From Pseudomaricurvus alcaniphilus (GTDB lineage: Bacteria > Pseudomonadota > Gammaproteobacteria > Pseudomonadales > Cellvibrionaceae), in contig NZ_JAAOIX010000001.1 in assembly GCF_011440395.1 (NCBI RefSeq), positions 1,014,680 to 1,078,679 on the forward strand: DNA of 64,000 nucleotides. Reading direction: 5' to 3'. Under the pieces are notes generated by a model. The model did not search any database, had not been told where the DNA came from, and saw only the letters and a program-made list of their open reading frames with translations. Of the stretch, positions 1 to 9,674 are shown piece by piece. The translations under genes were made by a program, and so were the position numbers. How positions within the stretch are numbered: the first letter of the stretch is position 1; every line of letters starts with the position of its first letter.

Positions 1-1
1 C

Positions 2-295
2 GATATCCATAAACTTTATACCCCTTTGGTACGCCAGGCTGCAGAGGACATCCAGCGAGCAGCAAAAGAAAGTCTAAATACACGCTTTATTTATGTGAAC
101 AATGCGTTAAAAGGTAAGGATTTTCTTGTCGGAGAACACTTTACGATCGCAGATGCCTATATGTTTGTAATGATTTTATGGGCCAATCACCTAAAATTAG
201 ACATCTCAAAATTTGATGCATTGAATGCATATTTTGGCCGAATTGTCGCAAGGCCGGCAGTTCAAGCCGCCCTAAAAGCTGAAGGTTTGGCGTAG
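2..295 (+). CDS. Glutathione S-transferase, C-terminal part (partial at window start)
   Basis: The reading frame is open to the left edge, so only the last ~97 residues are present and the thioredoxin-like N-terminal half lies outside. The visible part is the all-helical C-terminal GST domain. It has the conserved capping stretch FTIADAYMFVMILWA and ends PAVQAALKAEGLA, very like the end of bacterial beta-class GSTs such as E. coli GstA. GSTs conjugate glutathione to electrophiles in the cytoplasm. It is separated from the opposing SDR gene by a hairpin, so it is not part of the following block. Family assignment is firm; substrate is unknown. Confidence 0.88.
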   Translation, partial: DIHKLYTPLVRQAAEDIQRAAKESLNTRFIYVNNALKGKDFLVGEHFTIADAYMFVMILWANHLKLDISKFDALNAYFGRIVARPAVQAALKAEGLA

Positions 296-310
296 GATAG
301 CACAGGAAGA

Positions 311-347
311 AAAAAACCTGTGGTCATCTTAATATATGACCACAGGT
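311..347 (-). terminator. Intrinsic terminator for the minus-strand SDR gene
   Basis: A perfect 12-bp stem (ACCTGTGGTCAT at 316-327, complement at 336-347) has an 8-base loop. Read on the minus strand it is followed at once by six T, which is the layout of a rho-independent terminator. On the plus strand no T run follows, so it serves the SDR gene and at most weakly the GST gene. Confidence 0.8.
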
Positions 348-377
348 CCCGCACAAAAAATGCAGCAATATAATAGA

Positions 378-1112
378 TTAAACTGATGAGCCACCATCAA
401 CCATAAGGTCAGTTCCTGTTACAAAACTTGCATCATCTGATGCAAGATATAAAGCAGCATGAGCAACCTCTAATGGCTGTCCTTTTCGGCCCATTGGTGT
501 CATAGAAACCAATACTGCATTAAGCTCATCGCTATTTTTATCGACTAAGGGTGTATCAATAACCCCAGGGCAAATTGTATTAACACGAATATTAAAATTC
601 GCTAATTCACTCGCTGCGCTCTTTGTTATACCCCTTACGGCCCATTTAGTTGCGGAATAAGCGACCATGGATGGCGCTGCCCTAACCCCCGCTCCTGAGG
701 CGATATTGACAATAGAACCGCCTCCCGCGCGTGTCATTGGTGCTATTACTGCCATAACTCCCAGTAAAACGCCCAACTGATTGACTCGATATTGCAGGTC
801 TATATCCTCCAGCCTGGATTCTACAAGCGGGCCAAAAATTGCAATACCAGCACAGTTAATTAATATATTCAAATGCCCAAACTTTGTCTCAGCAAACGCA
901 GTTGCTTCCTGCCATTGTTCATTATTTGATACATCAAGATAAAAGAATTCTGCGTTATCACCGAGTTCGTCAGCTAAAGCCTCACCTGGCTGACGGTTCA
1001 CGTCACAGAGCAGAACCTTGGCACCTTGCTCAATGAATAAACGTGCTTGCGCTGCGCCCATACCGGATGAGGCGCCCGTAATTAACGCCACTTTACCTGT
1101 CAACTTACCCAT
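378..1112 (-). CDS. Short-chain dehydrogenase/reductase (SDR) family oxidoreductase
   Basis: A classical SDR of about 244 residues that would oxidise or reduce an alcohol/ketone with NAD(P). Visible motifs are the nucleotide-binding TGASSGMG near the N-terminus, the catalytic Ser in VNIASG, the YSATK pair of Tyr and Lys, and the typical C-terminal GTDLMVDGG. The start is placed at the second in-frame ATG (1112), which has GAGGA 8 bases upstream; an ATG at 1133 would add seven residues but lacks such a site. It is the last gene of the 0.4-6.6 kb minus-strand block with P450, VOC and ligase genes. This suggests action on a hydroxylated cyclic intermediate; the substrate is inferred only. Confidence 0.88.
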   Translation of the reverse strand: MGKLTGKVALITGASSGMGAAQARLFIEQGAKVLLCDVNRQPGEALADELGDNAEFFYLDVSNNEQWQEATAFAETKFGHLNILINCAGIAIFGPLVESRLEDIDLQYRVNQLGVLLGVMAVIAPMTRAGGGSIVNIASGAGVRAAPSMVAYSATKWAVRGITKSAASELANFNIRVNTICPGVIDTPLVDKNSDELNAVLVSMTPMGRKGQPLEVAHAALYLASDDASFVTGTDLMVDGGSSV

Positions 1113-1228
1113 ATTATTTTCCTCATAACCCATTATAAGCCGACAACAAAACTATAAAATCGTCGACTATATCCTACACCGAAACCAAATACGATCTCGC
1201 CCTCAAACCATCTATAGGGCGCCATCAA

Positions 1229-2446
1229 CTATGCCGGAATTAGCCGCAGTGGTAATCGATCCAACAAGTACATATGATTATGCAATTGATATTCTGGCTC
1301 TCCAGTTAATTCTATACGCGACACTCTTTTAGCCAGAGCACTAATAATGGATTCAGCCTCAAGCCGAGCCAGCATTTGCCCGATACAGTTATGAATGCCC
1401 ATTCCAAATGACATACTTGCAGCAGCACCTTTGCGAGTAATGTCATATTCGTCTAATCGTTCGAAGAGGTTCGGGTCGCGGTTTACCGCACATATCCACA
1501 CGCCAATTTTCATACCTGGCTCAAGCCTGTAACCTGCCACCTCTGTCTCACGTGTGATCATACGATAAATAACACGAAAAGGAGGGTTCAGACGAATGGC
1601 TTCATTGAATGCAGCACGCGCCAATTGAGATTTGGCACAAACCAAATCCCATTGACTGGGATGTTGCGCCAATAGATTCAGGGTGTGTCCTATACCACCT
1701 ATAGTCGAATCGAAGCCTCCTGCAAGAAAAGTCGAAGCCATATTTTTAGCAAAACCTTCCGGCAGATTTCCAGCGTCTTCTGCCTGATATGTAAGATCAG
1801 CGATTCCCCCTGGGATAGCACTCTCCCGCGCCTGTGCCTGCTCAAACCATGCAAGATGTGGCTCCGCATCCTTATATGCTTGCATACTCCGCTCGTTCAT
1901 TGGCCCTTGCATGTTTAGAGCCATCGTCGTGATCGCAATCGCAGGCCCGGGTGGCAACTCTAGACCAACCACTGAAGAAAATACGTTCAATACAAACTTT
2001 TCTGCAATGTCACCAACACCGTCCACTTGTCCTTTGTCGAGTAATTCATCAACTAATGCTTCAGCTCGGTCAATAAACATACTCTGGCAGCTTCGTACAA
2101 ATACAGGTGACATTATGCGCTGCATAGTAGTGCGCGCCAGGGTATGCTGCGGTGGATCCGACTCTAATAGAAAACTAACTGGACGCAACAGACCCGGATC
2201 ACGAATATCTACCAAGCCTGTTCCCGCACTCGCAATAAAACGCTCGTTATCGTTCAATATTTCGGTTGCTTCAGCCGTATGGCCCACAGCATATACGCCA
2301 TATTGTGGCACTGATACCACCGGCCCCGCATCACGCAGAGCATCATAGAAGGGAATAGGATTCCGTAAAACCTCGTCAGCGTACATATCGACATTAAATT
2401 CTGGCGGCGACATGGCTGTACTATTCGTATTCTTAGGGTCCAGCAT
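1229..2446 (-). CDS. Cytochrome P450
   Basis: A soluble bacterial P450 of 405 residues. The haem-binding loop FGMGIHNCIG is at residues 347-356, with Cys354 as the thiolate ligand. The K-helix ExxR appears as EAIR. The I-helix oxygen-activation segment reads AGGFDST. The start ATG has AGGAGG five bases upstream. P450s insert one oxygen atom using electrons from a ferredoxin and its reductase; neither is encoded nearby, so the partners must come from elsewhere. It is followed 22 bases upstream by the VOC gene and is probably co-transcribed with it. The neighbours suggest hydroxylation of a hydrophobic cyclic substrate, but nothing in the sequence fixes which. Confidence 0.92.
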   Translation of the reverse strand: MLDPKNTNSTAMSPPEFNVDMYADEVLRNPIPFYDALRDAGPVVSVPQYGVYAVGHTAEATEILNDNERFIASAGTGLVDIRDPGLLRPVSFLLESDPPQHTLARTTMQRIMSPVFVRSCQSMFIDRAEALVDELLDKGQVDGVGDIAEKFVLNVFSSVVGLELPPGPAIAITTMALNMQGPMNERSMQAYKDAEPHLAWFEQAQARESAIPGGIADLTYQAEDAGNLPEGFAKNMASTFLAGGFDSTIGGIGHTLNLLAQHPSQWDLVCAKSQLARAAFNEAIRLNPPFRVIYRMITRETEVAGYRLEPGMKIGVWICAVNRDPNLFERLDEYDITRKGAAASMSFGMGIHNCIGQMLARLEAESIISALAKRVSRIELTGEPEYQLHNHMYLLDRLPLRLIPA

Positions 2447-2467
2447 ACTAACCTCCTAAATATTTAG

Positions 2468-3043
2468 TTACTCGACCGCGGAGGGGATGGCTATATCCGA
2501 TGCGGCTGCAATGGCTTCTGCCATAACTTCAGCAAATGGACGGCCCGCTTTATGCCCAACTGACAAAATATCCGGATCAAACGGATGGCCAATAGGGTTA
2601 GCGCTAAAGGCCTCTGTTTGAAAATAAGCTTTGCTCTCTTCCGGCGTGCTAAAGTTATCTATCATTAGTTCAACTTCATTGCCGTCGGGATCCTTATAAT
2701 AGAGCGAGGTGGTCATACCATGATTAATGGGAAAAAACGGCACAATCCCCTGCCCTTTAAGACGCACATAGGTTTCGAGTAAATCGTCCAGGTTCGCATA
2801 GCTAAACGCATAATGCCCCAAGCCCACTCTCATTGGATCATGATCCCCAATTTCTGATGGCATATTTATCAACACTAGCCGGTGATGCTCTTCATCAAAC
2901 GTCATAAAATTTAATATATCGTTCTTAAACACATCCTCCATATGAAAGACCTTACCATACCAACTAGCCATAGCTTCAAATTGTTTTGTCTTTAGAACAA
3001 TATGCGCCAGTTTCACTGGCACAATTTTCTTGTCTTTAGCCAT
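2468..3043 (-). CDS. VOC superfamily protein (glyoxalase/extradiol dioxygenase fold)
   Basis: A 191-residue protein with paired beta-alpha-beta-beta-beta modules of the vicinal oxygen chelate fold. Candidate metal ligands are His in KLAHIVL near the N-terminus, His in GLGHYAF at the start of the second module, and Glu in GNEVELMID, the expected His/His/Glu spacing. A GAGGG ribosome site precedes the ATG. It is compact like single-domain extradiol dioxygenase relatives rather than the ~300-residue two-domain enzymes. In a block with P450, SDR and fumarylacetoacetase-like genes, a ring-cleaving or lyase role is plausible, but glyoxalase or isomerase activity cannot be excluded. Confidence 0.82.
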   Translation of the reverse strand: MAKDKKIVPVKLAHIVLKTKQFEAMASWYGKVFHMEDVFKNDILNFMTFDEEHHRLVLINMPSEIGDHDPMRVGLGHYAFSYANLDDLLETYVRLKGQGIVPFFPINHGMTTSLYYKDPDGNEVELMIDNFSTPEESKAYFQTEAFSANPIGHPFDPDILSVGHKAGRPFAEVMAEAIAAASDIAIPSAVE

Positions 3044-3139
3044 CTTGATTACCCTCTAGGTATTCTAATAAATGATATATATTTCGAACAAAAGCAGGAT
3101 AGGATAACGATCAAACTTCAAACCCACCAATACAGTCTT

Positions 3140-3571
3140 TTAATGTTCTGCCACCAAAACTGGTGCCGCCTTGCGCGAGTGGATTTTCCAACCCTCAACG
3201 GTACGCCGATAGGTGTCCTTAAACTCAGCTATCGCCGCGGGCCCGGAACCGAGTTGCGGCAAGCCATTCTCAACAGGTTTGGCGTGGTACAACGTGAATG
3301 GCGTTATTGCCTCGGCCTCGTCCTCTTTCACGGATATAAACACAGGTGACCCGCACATATGCCATGACACCGGCGAAACTGGGCGAGCTTCGTAAAAAGC
3401 CACTATTTGAGAGCGTCCTTTGGCACTAGCACCAGGTCGCTCAAATACGCCATCTTCAGTAAACAAAGCTGCTGCTTTAGTGTATTGTTTATGATCCAGA
3501 TAATAGGCAAATTCGTTGCTTAATCTTATGCAAGCCATTTCATCTTCAATAGTAAAAGACTTATTTTTCAT
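3140..3571 (-). CDS. SnoaL-like (NTF2 fold) protein
   Basis: About 143 residues beginning MKNKSFTIEDEMACIRLSN. The helical opening with FAYYLDHKQYTKAAALFTEDG is the hallmark of SnoaL/NTF2-fold cyclases, hydratases and dehydratases. The start at 3571 is chosen because AAGGAG stands 8 bases before it. A longer frame upstream would run into the neighbouring ligase gene and has no ribosome site. The protein has the usual family length. It lies 55 bases downstream of the acyl-CoA ligase and before the VOC gene on one strand, so it is probably part of the same operon. Function within the family is not predictable. Confidence 0.8.
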   Translation of the reverse strand: MKNKSFTIEDEMACIRLSNEFAYYLDHKQYTKAAALFTEDGVFERPGASAKGRSQIVAFYEARPVSPVSWHMCGSPVFISVKEDEAEAITPFTLYHAKPVENGLPQLGSGPAAIAEFKDTYRRTVEGWKIHSRKAAPVLVAEH

Positions 3572-3626
3572 TACACCAACTCCTTCAATAAAGTTTGCAT
3601 CTACCCTAACCAATCCAAGAGCACCA

Positions 3627-5663
3627 TTAGCTACGTTTAGCAACAACATCGGCACGCCGAGAAAATTCCAAAAACCAGGACAGCGAACTCGGGTCTGCCA
3701 TAGCATCGCGACTTACGGCTTTTTCATGAGGAGTACCCATTATGATTTTACGAATGGGAACCTCCATTTTTTTACCCGTTAAAGTGTATGGGATCACAGG
3801 AACCACGTGAATTTCATCAGGCACATGGCGTGGGCTGGCATCTTTGCGTAAACGTGTGGTTATGGCGTTGATCAAATCGTTGGTTAACTCAACGCCTTCC
3901 TCAAGGGCAACAAATAGCGGCATATAGAAACCACCATCAGGCAAATCCGCGCCAATCACAAGGCTGTCCTTAATTCCATCAACTGCGTCAACAATCCGAT
4001 AAATTTCAGCACTACCAATGCGTACACCAAAACGATTCAATGTTGCATCTGATCGACCATAAATATAGACACCACCACGTGCATTAATTTTTGCTTGATC
4101 TCCATGACACCAAATGCCAGGAAACACATCAAAGTAACTGTCGTGATAGCGCTTACCACCCTCATCACCCCATAAATAAATGGGCATGCACGGTGCGGGC
4201 TTCGCTAGAACCAACTCGCCAATCTCATCGACCAAATCGTTGCCTTCATCATCCCAAACACGAACATCAATGCCGAGCCCACGACCTTGAATCTCTCCGG
4301 CATACACAGGCTGGGTTGATACGCCACCCACTAAGCCACTGCAAACCTCCGTCCCCCCTGACTGGGATGAAACCCATAAATCCTGTTTAACTTCGTCATA
4401 AAACCATTGAAATACCTCAGCGGACGAAGGCGCACCGCCCAACAAAATATTTTCGAATTTACTTAAATCAAACAATTCTGCCGGGCGCACACCTGCCTTT
4501 TTCATATTCTGCACCAATGTCGGACTGGCGCCAAAAAAAGTAACCCCGGTATCCTGGACCATTCGCCACAACATATCGACCCCACCATGCACCGGGCTAC
4601 CGTCATAGAGCACGGCAGACGCACCGGTAATGAGGGAAGAAACCAGAGAGTTCCACATCATCCAGCCTGTTGTCGAGTAGAAAAACATCGTGCTATCTGG
4701 ACCTAAATTACAATGGAACGTCATTGTTTTTAGATGCTCGACAATCATGCCCACGTGGCTGTGAACTATTGATTTAGGTTTTCCCGTAGTACCCGATGAA
4801 AATAGTACCCATAACGGGTGATCAAAACCGACACGCTCGTAACTGAATTCTTCACGCGCAACCTCGGGACCATTTAGCAAATCACTAAATACATAAGACT
4901 TTAATCCTGCCGGCGACTCTGTTTCCAAGCCCATATAGGGCAGCCAAACCAATGTTTCAATGCTGGGAATATTTTTTATAATATGGGCAACTTCAGTACG
5001 TCGATCGAAGATCTTTCCGGAAAAGCTATAGCCATCACCCGCGAAAATAAATTTAGGCTCAATTTGGCCAAAGCGTTCCACCACCGTGTTTGCACCAAAT
5101 TCAGGTGCCGCGGATGACCATATGGCCCCGATTGCGGTAGTCGCAAGCATAGCAATAGCGGTTTCTGGAACGTTAGGCATATAAGACACAACACGATCAC
5201 CCGGTTTAATGCCAAGCTCGCGTAGTCTGGTAGCCAGTTTTCGAACCTGATCCCCCACCTCTTGCCAACTCATTGTTGCCAGTGATCGAGTTTCCGTGCT
5301 GTGATAAAATGCTACTTTTCCTGGTTTTGCTTCAGCTTCATGCCGTAGCAAGTGCTCTGCGTAATTGGTTTTACTGCCTTCAAACCATTTAGCGCCAGGC
5401 ATTTTTAACTCGTCAATGACACGCTTATAAGGTGTATCTGAGATCACTTCAAAATAATCCCAAATCATTGCCCAAAACGTACTTATGTCTTCGGTCGACC
5501 ATTGCCACAGGGCGTTGTAATTGGCAAAGGTAATGCCATGCTTTTGTTCAAGCCACTGGGTAAACCTGGTTAGCTTTGCCTTGGCAATAATTTCGTCTGA
5601 AGGCGTCCACAATAAATCGCCTTCGGCGACGCTTTTCAGTTTTTTATCGATATCAGAAGTCAT
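3627..5663 (-). CDS. Acetoacetyl-CoA synthetase-type acyl-CoA ligase
   Basis: A 678-residue ANL-superfamily adenylate-forming enzyme. The P-loop-like AMP-binding motif reads SSGTTGKPKSIVHS in the middle, followed by the STTGWMMWN stretch typical of acetoacetate-CoA ligases. The C-terminal lysine region is YTLTGKKMEVPIRK. The extended N-terminus (WQWSTEDISTFW) and total length also match acetoacetyl-CoA synthetases rather than fatty-acyl ligases. It would couple acetoacetate or a similar keto acid to CoA. The ATG at 5663 is preferred over an upstream GTG because AGGA lies nine bases before it. With the fumarylacetoacetase-like gene just upstream, salvage of acetoacetate-like ring-cleavage products is an appealing inference. 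Confidence 0.88.
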   Translation of the reverse strand: MTSDIDKKLKSVAEGDLLWTPSDEIIAKAKLTRFTQWLEQKHGITFANYNALWQWSTEDISTFWAMIWDYFEVISDTPYKRVIDELKMPGAKWFEGSKTNYAEHLLRHEAEAKPGKVAFYHSTETRSLATMSWQEVGDQVRKLATRLRELGIKPGDRVVSYMPNVPETAIAMLATTAIGAIWSSAAPEFGANTVVERFGQIEPKFIFAGDGYSFSGKIFDRRTEVAHIIKNIPSIETLVWLPYMGLETESPAGLKSYVFSDLLNGPEVAREEFSYERVGFDHPLWVLFSSGTTGKPKSIVHSHVGMIVEHLKTMTFHCNLGPDSTMFFYSTTGWMMWNSLVSSLITGASAVLYDGSPVHGGVDMLWRMVQDTGVTFFGASPTLVQNMKKAGVRPAELFDLSKFENILLGGAPSSAEVFQWFYDEVKQDLWVSSQSGGTEVCSGLVGGVSTQPVYAGEIQGRGLGIDVRVWDDEGNDLVDEIGELVLAKPAPCMPIYLWGDEGGKRYHDSYFDVFPGIWCHGDQAKINARGGVYIYGRSDATLNRFGVRIGSAEIYRIVDAVDGIKDSLVIGADLPDGGFYMPLFVALEEGVELTNDLINAITTRLRKDASPRHVPDEIHVVPVIPYTLTGKKMEVPIRKIIMGTPHEKAVSRDAMADPSSLSWFLEFSRRADVVAKRS

Positions 5664-5712
5664 AATTATTATTCCTATCCTTTCCACATCGGAAGTGTGC
5701 AGCAGAAATCAA

Positions 5713-6588
5713 TTATTGTTCTACTATCTCATTCGCAATCTCATTAACAATGGTATTTTCAATATAACCAATGCCATCTATCTCGATTCTGACAATATCC
5801 CCGGGCTTTAAATAGCAAGGAGGGGTCATCAATGCACCCACACCATTAGGCGTGCCGGTAAAAATTATGTCGCCCGGCTCCAATGTCATCGCCTGACTGA
5901 GATAAGCGACCTGATCTGCACAACTGAATATCAATTGACTGGTATTAGACTCCTGACGAACCTCTCCATTAACGAGGGCGCGAATCGCCAGGTTTTCTGG
6001 ATCTATCTCATCCGGTGTCACGATATAGGGTCCGTACGGTGCGTGGGTATCAAAGCACTTTCCCATCATGACCTGATTAGTGTGGAACTGCCAATCTCGA
6101 ACACTGACATCATTGCCAGCACAGTATCCAAAAATAACCTCATTGGCTTTATCAGTTGGCACATGACGACAGCGCTTACCAATAACAAAAACCATTTCCG
6201 CCTCGTAATCGAGCAGCTCGGAAGCGATCGGTAGTTCTACATCCGCGTAAGGGCCGGTAATCGCGGTAGCGGGCTTAGCGAACCAAAGCTGCTTTGAAGG
6301 GATTGCCATTTTCCCGTCGGCTTCAGCGACATGGTCAGCGTAATTCAAACCGATACCGAGTATTTTTCCTGGCCGTTCAATTGGTGCCAACAATGTCACT
6401 TCCGACAGAAGATAATCAGGCTGCAATCCTGCCGCTTCAATGAGTGGCCGATACTCATCCCAACCCTCAATCAGATCAATCATTTTCGAAGGTAACGATT
6501 CAATACGGGCATTTAAGTCGCTAACTGAATCACCAATAACTAATCCGAGGGCACATTCTCCACCCACTGAAAATCTTGCTAGTTTCAT
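5713..6588 (-). CDS. Fumarylacetoacetate hydrolase family protein
   Basis: A 291-residue FAH-family hydrolase/decarboxylase. The GIGLNYADHVAE stretch, the acidic metal ligands in LLDYEAEMVFVIG, and GYCAGNDVSVRDWQ are diagnostic, as is the PGDIIFTGTPNGVG segment near the C-terminus. Enzymes of this fold hydrolyse C-C bonds of acyl pyruvates or hydrate or decarboxylate ring-fission products with a divalent metal. It is the first gene of the 0.4-6.6 kb minus-strand block. Its start has AGGG upstream, and the promoter is presumably in the long gap before it. The exact substrate is unknown. Confidence 0.9.
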   Translation of the reverse strand: MKLARFSVGGECALGLVIGDSVSDLNARIESLPSKMIDLIEGWDEYRPLIEAAGLQPDYLLSEVTLLAPIERPGKILGIGLNYADHVAEADGKMAIPSKQLWFAKPATAITGPYADVELPIASELLDYEAEMVFVIGKRCRHVPTDKANEVIFGYCAGNDVSVRDWQFHTNQVMMGKCFDTHAPYGPYIVTPDEIDPENLAIRALVNGEVRQESNTSQLIFSCADQVAYLSQAMTLEPGDIIFTGTPNGVGALMTPPCYLKPGDIVRIEIDGIGYIENTIVNEIANEIVEQ

Positions 6589-7105
6589 ACCAAGCCCTAT
6601 TGTATTTGTTTAATTTGGCAACTACGCTTTACACACAAAAAATAGCCTAAACCAAATAATATTAACCCTGGATTTCTTGTAGGATTTTTCTTGTTGAGTT
6701 GTTCAAGTAACTGATGATTTGGCAAGTGATACAAAACACATTGATCACTATATTTCGTCGATTGTTTGCTCTACTGCAACGACAGTAACATTAAGTCTCG
6801 CTTATCAACTGTAGTTATGTATCAGAAAATCGTATATCTATTAATCTATTATCAATCTGAGGAGTAAACATAGCCAGCCAATAATGCGTATGACTACTAT
6901 CAACTACACCGATGACCTCCGGCCGAACTGATAGCCATATTGCCCACCAACGTCCACAGTTTCTCAAGGCATCGCCAAATCAATCTATCAGGATATAGAT
7001 CGTTTCCCCCAAAAAATTGTCGTCCGATTTGCAACCAAAAGTTTCCCCAGGCATGTGGTACAAAGCAACTTACCGCTTTGTAGGTTCTAGCAGATTAATT
7101 CAGAT
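6589..7105. other. Intergenic region upstream of the catabolic block
   Basis: About 520 bases without a credible gene. It must hold the promoter of the fumarylacetoacetase-like gene. I saw no convincing -35/-10 pair, operator palindrome or coding remnant. The 65-codon frame near 7017 overlaps the end of the receptor gene and looks like chance. Confidence 0.5.
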
Positions 7106-7133
7106 AAAAAAAAGCCCCCGGGATTCGAGGGCT
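7106..7133 (-). terminator. Intrinsic terminator of the TonB-dependent receptor gene
   Basis: On the minus strand, just after the receptor stop codon, AGCCCTCG pairs with the G-rich CGGGGGCT (7113-7133) and is followed by eight T. This is a strong rho-independent terminator. Confidence 0.85.
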
Positions 7134-7151
7134 GTTAGATGTTACTGGTTA

Positions 7152-9674
7152 TTACATTCTCAAAGAGAGAGACATGCCATAAATGGCGGGCTTGGAAGCA
7201 TTGCGATAGACTGAATCACCAGTAAAGATCGTGTTAACTATGTATTCGTCAGTCACATTACGACCAAAGAACGTCAGTCTCCAGCGGTCATCGGTGGCAG
7301 CCACTCCAGCGCGCAGGTCAAGTGTGGTGTAACTGTCCATCTCAAAATCATCGGCCACTAGCACACTGTTCTCAAATGTTGTGTTCATTGAATCTGAGTA
7401 GGTGAGTGAGCCACCAATAAAGCCAACAACATTACCCGTCACGTCAAACTCGTACTGGACATTAGCCACGGCGGATAGTTTAGGTGTGTAGGGAAGAGTG
7501 GAACCTTTAAAGTCACCGGTATAGCCACTTTGGTTATAGATCGCACTGCCATCAGGGGTGGTACTAAAACTGCTAGTCACTTCTGAATCCAGATAGGTAG
7601 CGCTGGCAGACAACACCAGCCCATCTGAAGGTTGCGCCAGCACTTCTACCTCCACACCAAAGATTTCAGACTCTGGTACGTTCAAAAGCTTTTCCAATAA
7701 ACCGAAAACAGGGTCCAGAATTCTGGCGCGTAACTGCTTATCAGTGTAGTCGTAGTAGAACGTAGAAGCATTCAGTTGGACCGAGTCCCCGATAGGCGCT
7801 TTTACACCAATTTCATAGGCCAATAGCTCTTCCTGAACGGCTGGGGCATAGGCGCTGGTAACAGCAGGTGAGAGACCGCTGATAATTCCTGCCTTGTAAC
7901 CCTTACTGATTGTGCCATACACAAGTGCGCCTTGGTCCAAAGCGTAATCTAGCCCAAGTCGCCAGGAGACATTATCTTCTTTCAACTCCTCCTGATTAGG
8001 CGTAATACTTGGTCGTAGGTAACCTGGATCTGTTGGCGCGACTTTATCATTTAAGACGTAACATTCACCGGGGTTTACAACCACATGATTCGCAGGGTCA
8101 AGACCAAAAGCAGTTTGCAAATCATAGAAGCCAAAACCTGGAACTATATCTGCGTTGCCGAAGGTCTTGCTTACGTTCGAATCAGCAGCATCTGGCGATT
8201 GAAAATTGCACTGTTCACCTTCCCGATTGGATTCGGTATAACGAATACCCGCATTGAATTTCAGACTGTCGGAGAAACTATACTCAACATTGGCGAAGAT
8301 GGCTGTGTTGTCAATTTCTTGCTTAAGCAGAGCATCTAGCTCGCTGAAACGTAAACCGGGTAATGATTCATTTAGCGGACCATAAAACAAATCATAGTGT
8401 ATACTGTCAAACATCTCCGTTTTGTCATAATTCAGACCGACAATGGCATGCATATTGTCGGTATCGTAAGCAATACGGATTTCCTGACTGAAAAACTCAA
8501 TATTACCTGTGATTGTTTCATCCAGAACTTGAGCAACAGTGGCATCACCATCAACATAGTGTTCAATGTCCTGCTCCATGTAGGTGCTGATAAAGGTCAG
8601 CGTCATTTCGTCACTTAGCCCAATATCGCCACGCAGGGCTATTTTCTCAAATTTGTCGTTTCTGTCAGTTCTGAATCCGGGAGTCCATTCTGCTTTACGC
8701 GGGTCATCACCAGGGTCAACAGTAGTTAGGTAGTCAATAGTTTGTTGCTCACCAGCAGCCATCCGGCTAAACATCAATTCCTGCTTAGCCGCAAGGCTTG
8801 GGTCATAGCCGGGGCTGCCGGGGGTGGTATACGCGGCGTACAACGCCGGATCAACAATGGCGGCAGGGTTGCGTGCATCTGGCGCAGCGACGATGTTTAA
8901 TCGATTGCCCGAATATTGAGACTGAGCGATATCAGACTTGTCATGATTGAAGGCCACGTTAAGGCCAAAGGTGGCTGAATCTGTGGCATCCCAATTTAAC
9001 AGTATGCGGCCTGAGAGCTTGTCTTCAGCACCATTCTCATCACTAGGGCGACTAGCACTAACTTGCCAATCGCCGCCTTGAACAGTGTTTAGAGCTATAC
9101 GGCCCTGCAAGCTGTCGGTTAATGCACCACTGGCAAAACCAGAGATAGCTGTACGACCAAAGCGCTCGTAGCTCACGTCTACACCAGCTTCAAATTCATC
9201 AGTGGGAGCATTGGGGATGTAGTTAATGGCACCACCAGTAGAACTTTGACCAAATAAAGTACCCTGAGGACCTTTGAGTACTTCTACCCGCTGAACATCC
9301 AGGTTTGCGTCACCCGCCATGGAGGGATAAGGCAGAGGCACCTGGTCCACATAAAGTGCGACTGAGGGCGATGAGGCTAAACTGTAGTCGTATAAACCTA
9401 CCCCTCGCAATGTATAAACTGGCATTGTGAACGATTCGGTGGCATTAAATCCCGGAACAATTTTTGCCAGGTCTGATGTATCAGTAACGCCCTGAGCCAT
9501 TAGCTGATCGCCTGAGGCAGCAGAAATAGTCATACCGACGTCGTTGATAGATTGTTCACGCTTCTGAGCGGTTACAATAACCTCTTCAAGTGCAGCATGG
9601 CTTACTCCTGAAGTGACGCAGGCACTGAAAGCACCGCAGATTAAAAAAGCGCGGTTCATGGGCTTAAGTTTCAT
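7152..9674 (-). CDS. TonB-dependent outer-membrane receptor
   Basis: An 840-residue receptor that would import a bulky substrate across the outer membrane using the TonB-ExbBD system. A Sec signal peptide ends near residue 27 (GVSHA). It is followed by the TonB box EEVIVTAQKR and the plug domain with TLRGVG, the VEVLKGPQGTLFG segment and STGGAINYI. The rest is beta-barrel, ending in the aromatic/hydrophobic strand GMSLSLRM; the final Met instead of Phe is a minor departure. GGGGAA lies ten bases before the start. It stands alone with its own terminator. Position next to the P450/FAH block suggests uptake of the hydrophobic substrate of that block, which is inference. Confidence 0.95.
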   Translation of the reverse strand: MKLKPMNRAFLICGAFSACVTSGVSHAALEEVIVTAQKREQSINDVGMTISAASGDQLMAQGVTDTSDLAKIVPGFNATESFTMPVYTLRGVGLYDYSLASSPSVALYVDQVPLPYPSMAGDANLDVQRVEVLKGPQGTLFGQSSTGGAINYIPNAPTDEFEAGVDVSYERFGRTAISGFASGALTDSLQGRIALNTVQGGDWQVSASRPSDENGAEDKLSGRILLNWDATDSATFGLNVAFNHDKSDIAQSQYSGNRLNIVAAPDARNPAAIVDPALYAAYTTPGSPGYDPSLAAKQELMFSRMAAGEQQTIDYLTTVDPGDDPRKAEWTPGFRTDRNDKFEKIALRGDIGLSDEMTLTFISTYMEQDIEHYVDGDATVAQVLDETITGNIEFFSQEIRIAYDTDNMHAIVGLNYDKTEMFDSIHYDLFYGPLNESLPGLRFSELDALLKQEIDNTAIFANVEYSFSDSLKFNAGIRYTESNREGEQCNFQSPDAADSNVSKTFGNADIVPGFGFYDLQTAFGLDPANHVVVNPGECYVLNDKVAPTDPGYLRPSITPNQEELKEDNVSWRLGLDYALDQGALVYGTISKGYKAGIISGLSPAVTSAYAPAVQEELLAYEIGVKAPIGDSVQLNASTFYYDYTDKQLRARILDPVFGLLEKLLNVPESEIFGVEVEVLAQPSDGLVLSASATYLDSEVTSSFSTTPDGSAIYNQSGYTGDFKGSTLPYTPKLSAVANVQYEFDVTGNVVGFIGGSLTYSDSMNTTFENSVLVADDFEMDSYTTLDLRAGVAATDDRWRLTFFGRNVTDEYIVNTIFTGDSVYRNASKPAIYGMSLSLRM

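Noticed and set aside
3516-3782. Plus-strand frame across the SnoaL/ligase junction
   Set aside because: It is antisense to two well-supported genes and has no recognisable domain.
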